Positions 62,595 through 64,000 of a DNA stretch of 64,000 bases are shown piece by piece. Source of the stretch: Pyrinomonadaceae bacterium. Its GTDB lineage: Bacteria; Acidobacteriota; Blastocatellia; Pyrinomonadales; Pyrinomonadaceae. Every line of letters starts with the position of its first letter. Position 1 is the stretch's first letter. The stretch is taken from positions 682,001 to 746,000 of the forward strand of contig JAHCHG010000001.1 in assembly GCA_026129865.1 (NCBI GenBank). The letters are read 5' to 3'. The position numbers were made by a program, and so were the translations under genes. The notes beneath the pieces are model-generated. The model ran no database searches. It saw only the letters and a list, made by a program, of their open reading frames with translations, and had not been told where the DNA came from.

Positions 62595-63392
62595 ATGAAA
62601 TATAAGTTAGCCGAAGATGTAAAACCGCAGCTCAAATTGTTGATTTTAGCGACTATTGTGAGTGTCGGTTTATGGTTTTTATCATCATGGATCTTCCCTT
62701 CGCTGAATTACTTAGTTTATCCGCTTCAATTGTTTGCAACGTTCGTTCATGAAGGCAGCCATGTTCTGGCGGCGGTTTTGACCGGCAGCGCCGTGCAAAG
62801 TTTGACGGTTTCGCCGGACACGAGCGGCGTCGTTTGGAGCGTTCCTTCGGGCTGGCTCGCTTCGCTTTTTATTTCCAGCGCGGGCTATTTGGGAACGACG
62901 CTTTTCGGAACGGCTCTTCTCGTGTGGATGCGCTACAATTTTTCTTCGCGAAAGGCGCTCTATTTTTCCGCGGGATTTATCGGTGTGATGACGCTGGTTT
63001 TCGGTTTGTTGTTCCCGATATTTAATATCTTTTCGCTTCAGGTCGGGTTCGGCAGTATTTTGTTTACTATCTTTTCCGGCGCGGTTTTGACCGCAGGATT
63101 GTTTGCGATAGCGCATTTTGCGGAATTGAAATGGGTAAACTTTTCTCTCGCTTTTTTAGCTGTTCAATGTTTACTCAACGCCGTTTTCCAGCTGGCTAAT
63201 CTTTTTATAATCACAACATCGACCGATGGTCATTCGGATGCCGTGAACATGGCGCAGGCGACTGGAATACCGGCGATTCTTTGGGTGTTTATTTGGATAG
63301 GAGTTTCGATCTTTATGATCTCCGTCGGTTTGCGTCTTTATGCAGCAAGCAATAAGGCAAAGCAGCACGATCTCCCGTTTGAAGATCAATAG
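62595..63392 (+). CDS. M50B-like integral membrane zinc metallopeptidase
   Basis: A 265-residue membrane protein with about six transmembrane segments. The motif FVHEGSHVLAAVLTG (HExxH at about residues 54-58) matches the M50B-like peptidase family, related to site-2 proteases. A typical second metal motif was not located, so activity is uncertain. AGGAG precedes the ATG. The next gene starts directly after its stop, so the two are co-transcribed. Confidence 0.8.
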   Translation: MKYKLAEDVKPQLKLLILATIVSVGLWFLSSWIFPSLNYLVYPLQLFATFVHEGSHVLAAVLTGSAVQSLTVSPDTSGVVWSVPSGWLASLFISSAGYLGTTLFGTALLVWMRYNFSSRKALYFSAGFIGVMTLVFGLLFPIFNIFSLQVGFGSILFTIFSGAVLTAGLFAIAHFAELKWVNFSLAFLAVQCLLNAVFQLANLFIITTSTDGHSDAVNMAQATGIPAILWVFIWIGVSIFMISVGLRLYAASNKAKQHDLPFEDQ

Positions 63393-64000
63393 ATGAAAAA
63401 GTCTTTCTTTTCAATTTTTTTCACGCTTATTCTTTCAGTTTCAGGTTTGGCGCAGGCGAAAGTTCAAACATCGCTTGCGCCGAACGGCTTTTTAAATGAC
63501 TTTGCGAATGTTTTTGACCTCAGAACCAGGCTCGATCTGGAGCAGACGCTTCAGAAAATTTCAAAAGAAGAAGGGCTGAACATCGCGGTCGTAACGGTCA
63601 AAACCACCGGAAACATAAGCGCAAAGGATTATTCGCTTTCGCTTGCCAGAAATTGGAAACTCGGAGAAAAGACCAAACCGAACTATTCGATGCTGATACT
63701 AGCAGCGATCGACGACCGACAATATTTTACGCAGATATCGCGCGATCTTGAAGATGTGACGCTAAATTCATGGCTCGATTCCGAGCAAAAGCGGTTGCTT
63801 GTTCCCGCGTTTCAAAAACGCGAATACGCTTTCGGATTGGAAGGTTTTATTGACAGCTGTGTGAAGAAGTTTATCGACTTTAAGCAGCAAAAGCGGGCGG
63901 AACTCGAACGTAAATTTCGAATTTTCGAACCCGCGGCGGTGCTGGAAAATTCTTTGCAGGCGGTAGTTGTTGCTGCCGACGGTTGGGATTCATCCAATGG
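63393..64000 (+). CDS. Secreted TPM-domain protein, truncated by the window edge
   Basis: ATG 63393 follows the M50B-like stop directly (TAG-ATG). The visible 202 residues begin with a signal peptide (SFFSIFFTLILSVSGLA) and continue with a TPM domain: NDFANVFDLRTRLDLEQTL, NIAVVTVKTTGNIS, ARNWKLGEK and MLILAAIDDRQYFTQI. TPM domains occur in phosphatase-like and thylakoid proteins. The gene has no stop within the window, so its C-terminus is missing. Confidence 0.8.
   Translation, partial: MKKSFFSIFFTLILSVSGLAQAKVQTSLAPNGFLNDFANVFDLRTRLDLEQTLQKISKEEGLNIAVVTVKTTGNISAKDYSLSLARNWKLGEKTKPNYSMLILAAIDDRQYFTQISRDLEDVTLNSWLDSEQKRLLVPAFQKREYAFGLEGFIDSCVKKFIDFKQQKRAELERKFRIFEPAAVLENSLQAVVVAADGWDSSN

Noticed and set aside
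1..64000. tRNA or rRNA genes, prophage, insertion sequences
   Set aside because: No T-loop/anticodon arrangement, rRNA segments, transposase or integrase frames were seen anywhere in the window.

Overview
The window looks like chromosomal DNA from a moderately AT-leaning Acidobacteriota, most likely class Blastocatellia. This is inference from gene content, since there is no rRNA in the window: an ECF sigma factor overlapping a TPR-bearing Ser/Thr kinase, an S55 (SpoIVB-type) secreted protein, DUF2911, many small lipoproteins, an exported gingipain-like protein with SdrD-type repeats, and palindromic intergenic repeats. Genes are tightly packed on both strands. No tRNA, rRNA, insertion sequence, prophage or CRISPR array was seen.

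Layout. 0-9.5 kb: a pseudoenzyme-like hydrolase, an S55 protein, a MESH1-type small alarmone hydrolase, moaE-moaD, an acyl-CoA ligase and SDR pair, a methyltransferase, tatA, and a prolyl aminopeptidase coupled to a small L7/L12-tail-like protein. 9.5-9.75 kb: an isolated short transcription unit with promoter, perfect Shine-Dalgarno, 11-codon ORF, hairpins and terminator. 9.8-14.4 kb: DUF2911, hutG and hutF (last two steps of a histidine degradation route) separated by a palindromic repeat, alkyladenine glycosylase, a 33-bp tandem repeat and a VOC protein. 14.5-20.75 kb: a giant secreted C25-type protease. 21.2-24.4 kb: a three-gene run (BtuF-like binder, DsbA-like oxidoreductase, glutaminyl cyclase). 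24.4-30.7 kb: DUF512 radical SAM protein, response regulator, alanine dehydrogenase, MarR with pirin, PQQ-type sugar dehydrogenase. 30.7-34.1 kb: a decayed TolB-like gene beside an SF2 helicase-HNH fusion, the most accessory-looking segment. 34.2-50.7 kb: aldehyde dehydrogenase, DegP-type protease, oxidoreductase, acetyltransferase, lipoproteins, M48 protease, RlmD-type methyltransferase, methylmalonyl-CoA mutase large subunit, DUF2254 protein, aroB and an unrecognised protein. 50.8-51.0 kb: a highly structured element with terminator and competing helix, between glmM and that unrecognised gene. 51-64 kb: glmM, a lytic transglycosylase, CYTH protein, lipoprotein, acyl-CoA dehydrogenase, TPR protein, the sigma/kinase pair, a structured leader before moeA-moaC, an M50-type membrane protein and a truncated TPM protein.

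Shared themes. Molybdenum cofactor genes lie at both ends (moaE/moaD and moeA/moaC). HutF and HutG form a complete formiminoglutamate-to-glutamate step. Acyl-CoA ligase, acyl-CoA dehydrogenase and methylmalonyl-CoA mutase fit fatty-acid and propionate use. Many genes encode envelope or export functions.

The strongest candidates for something undescribed are three structured RNA elements (9.52-9.74, 50.79-50.99 and 60.69-60.76 kb), the helicase-HNH fusion, and the MarR promoter in which two operator palindromes cover the promoter of what appears to be a leaderless mRNA. All identifications rest on reading the sequence by eye and on remembered family features; no searches or folding programs were run.
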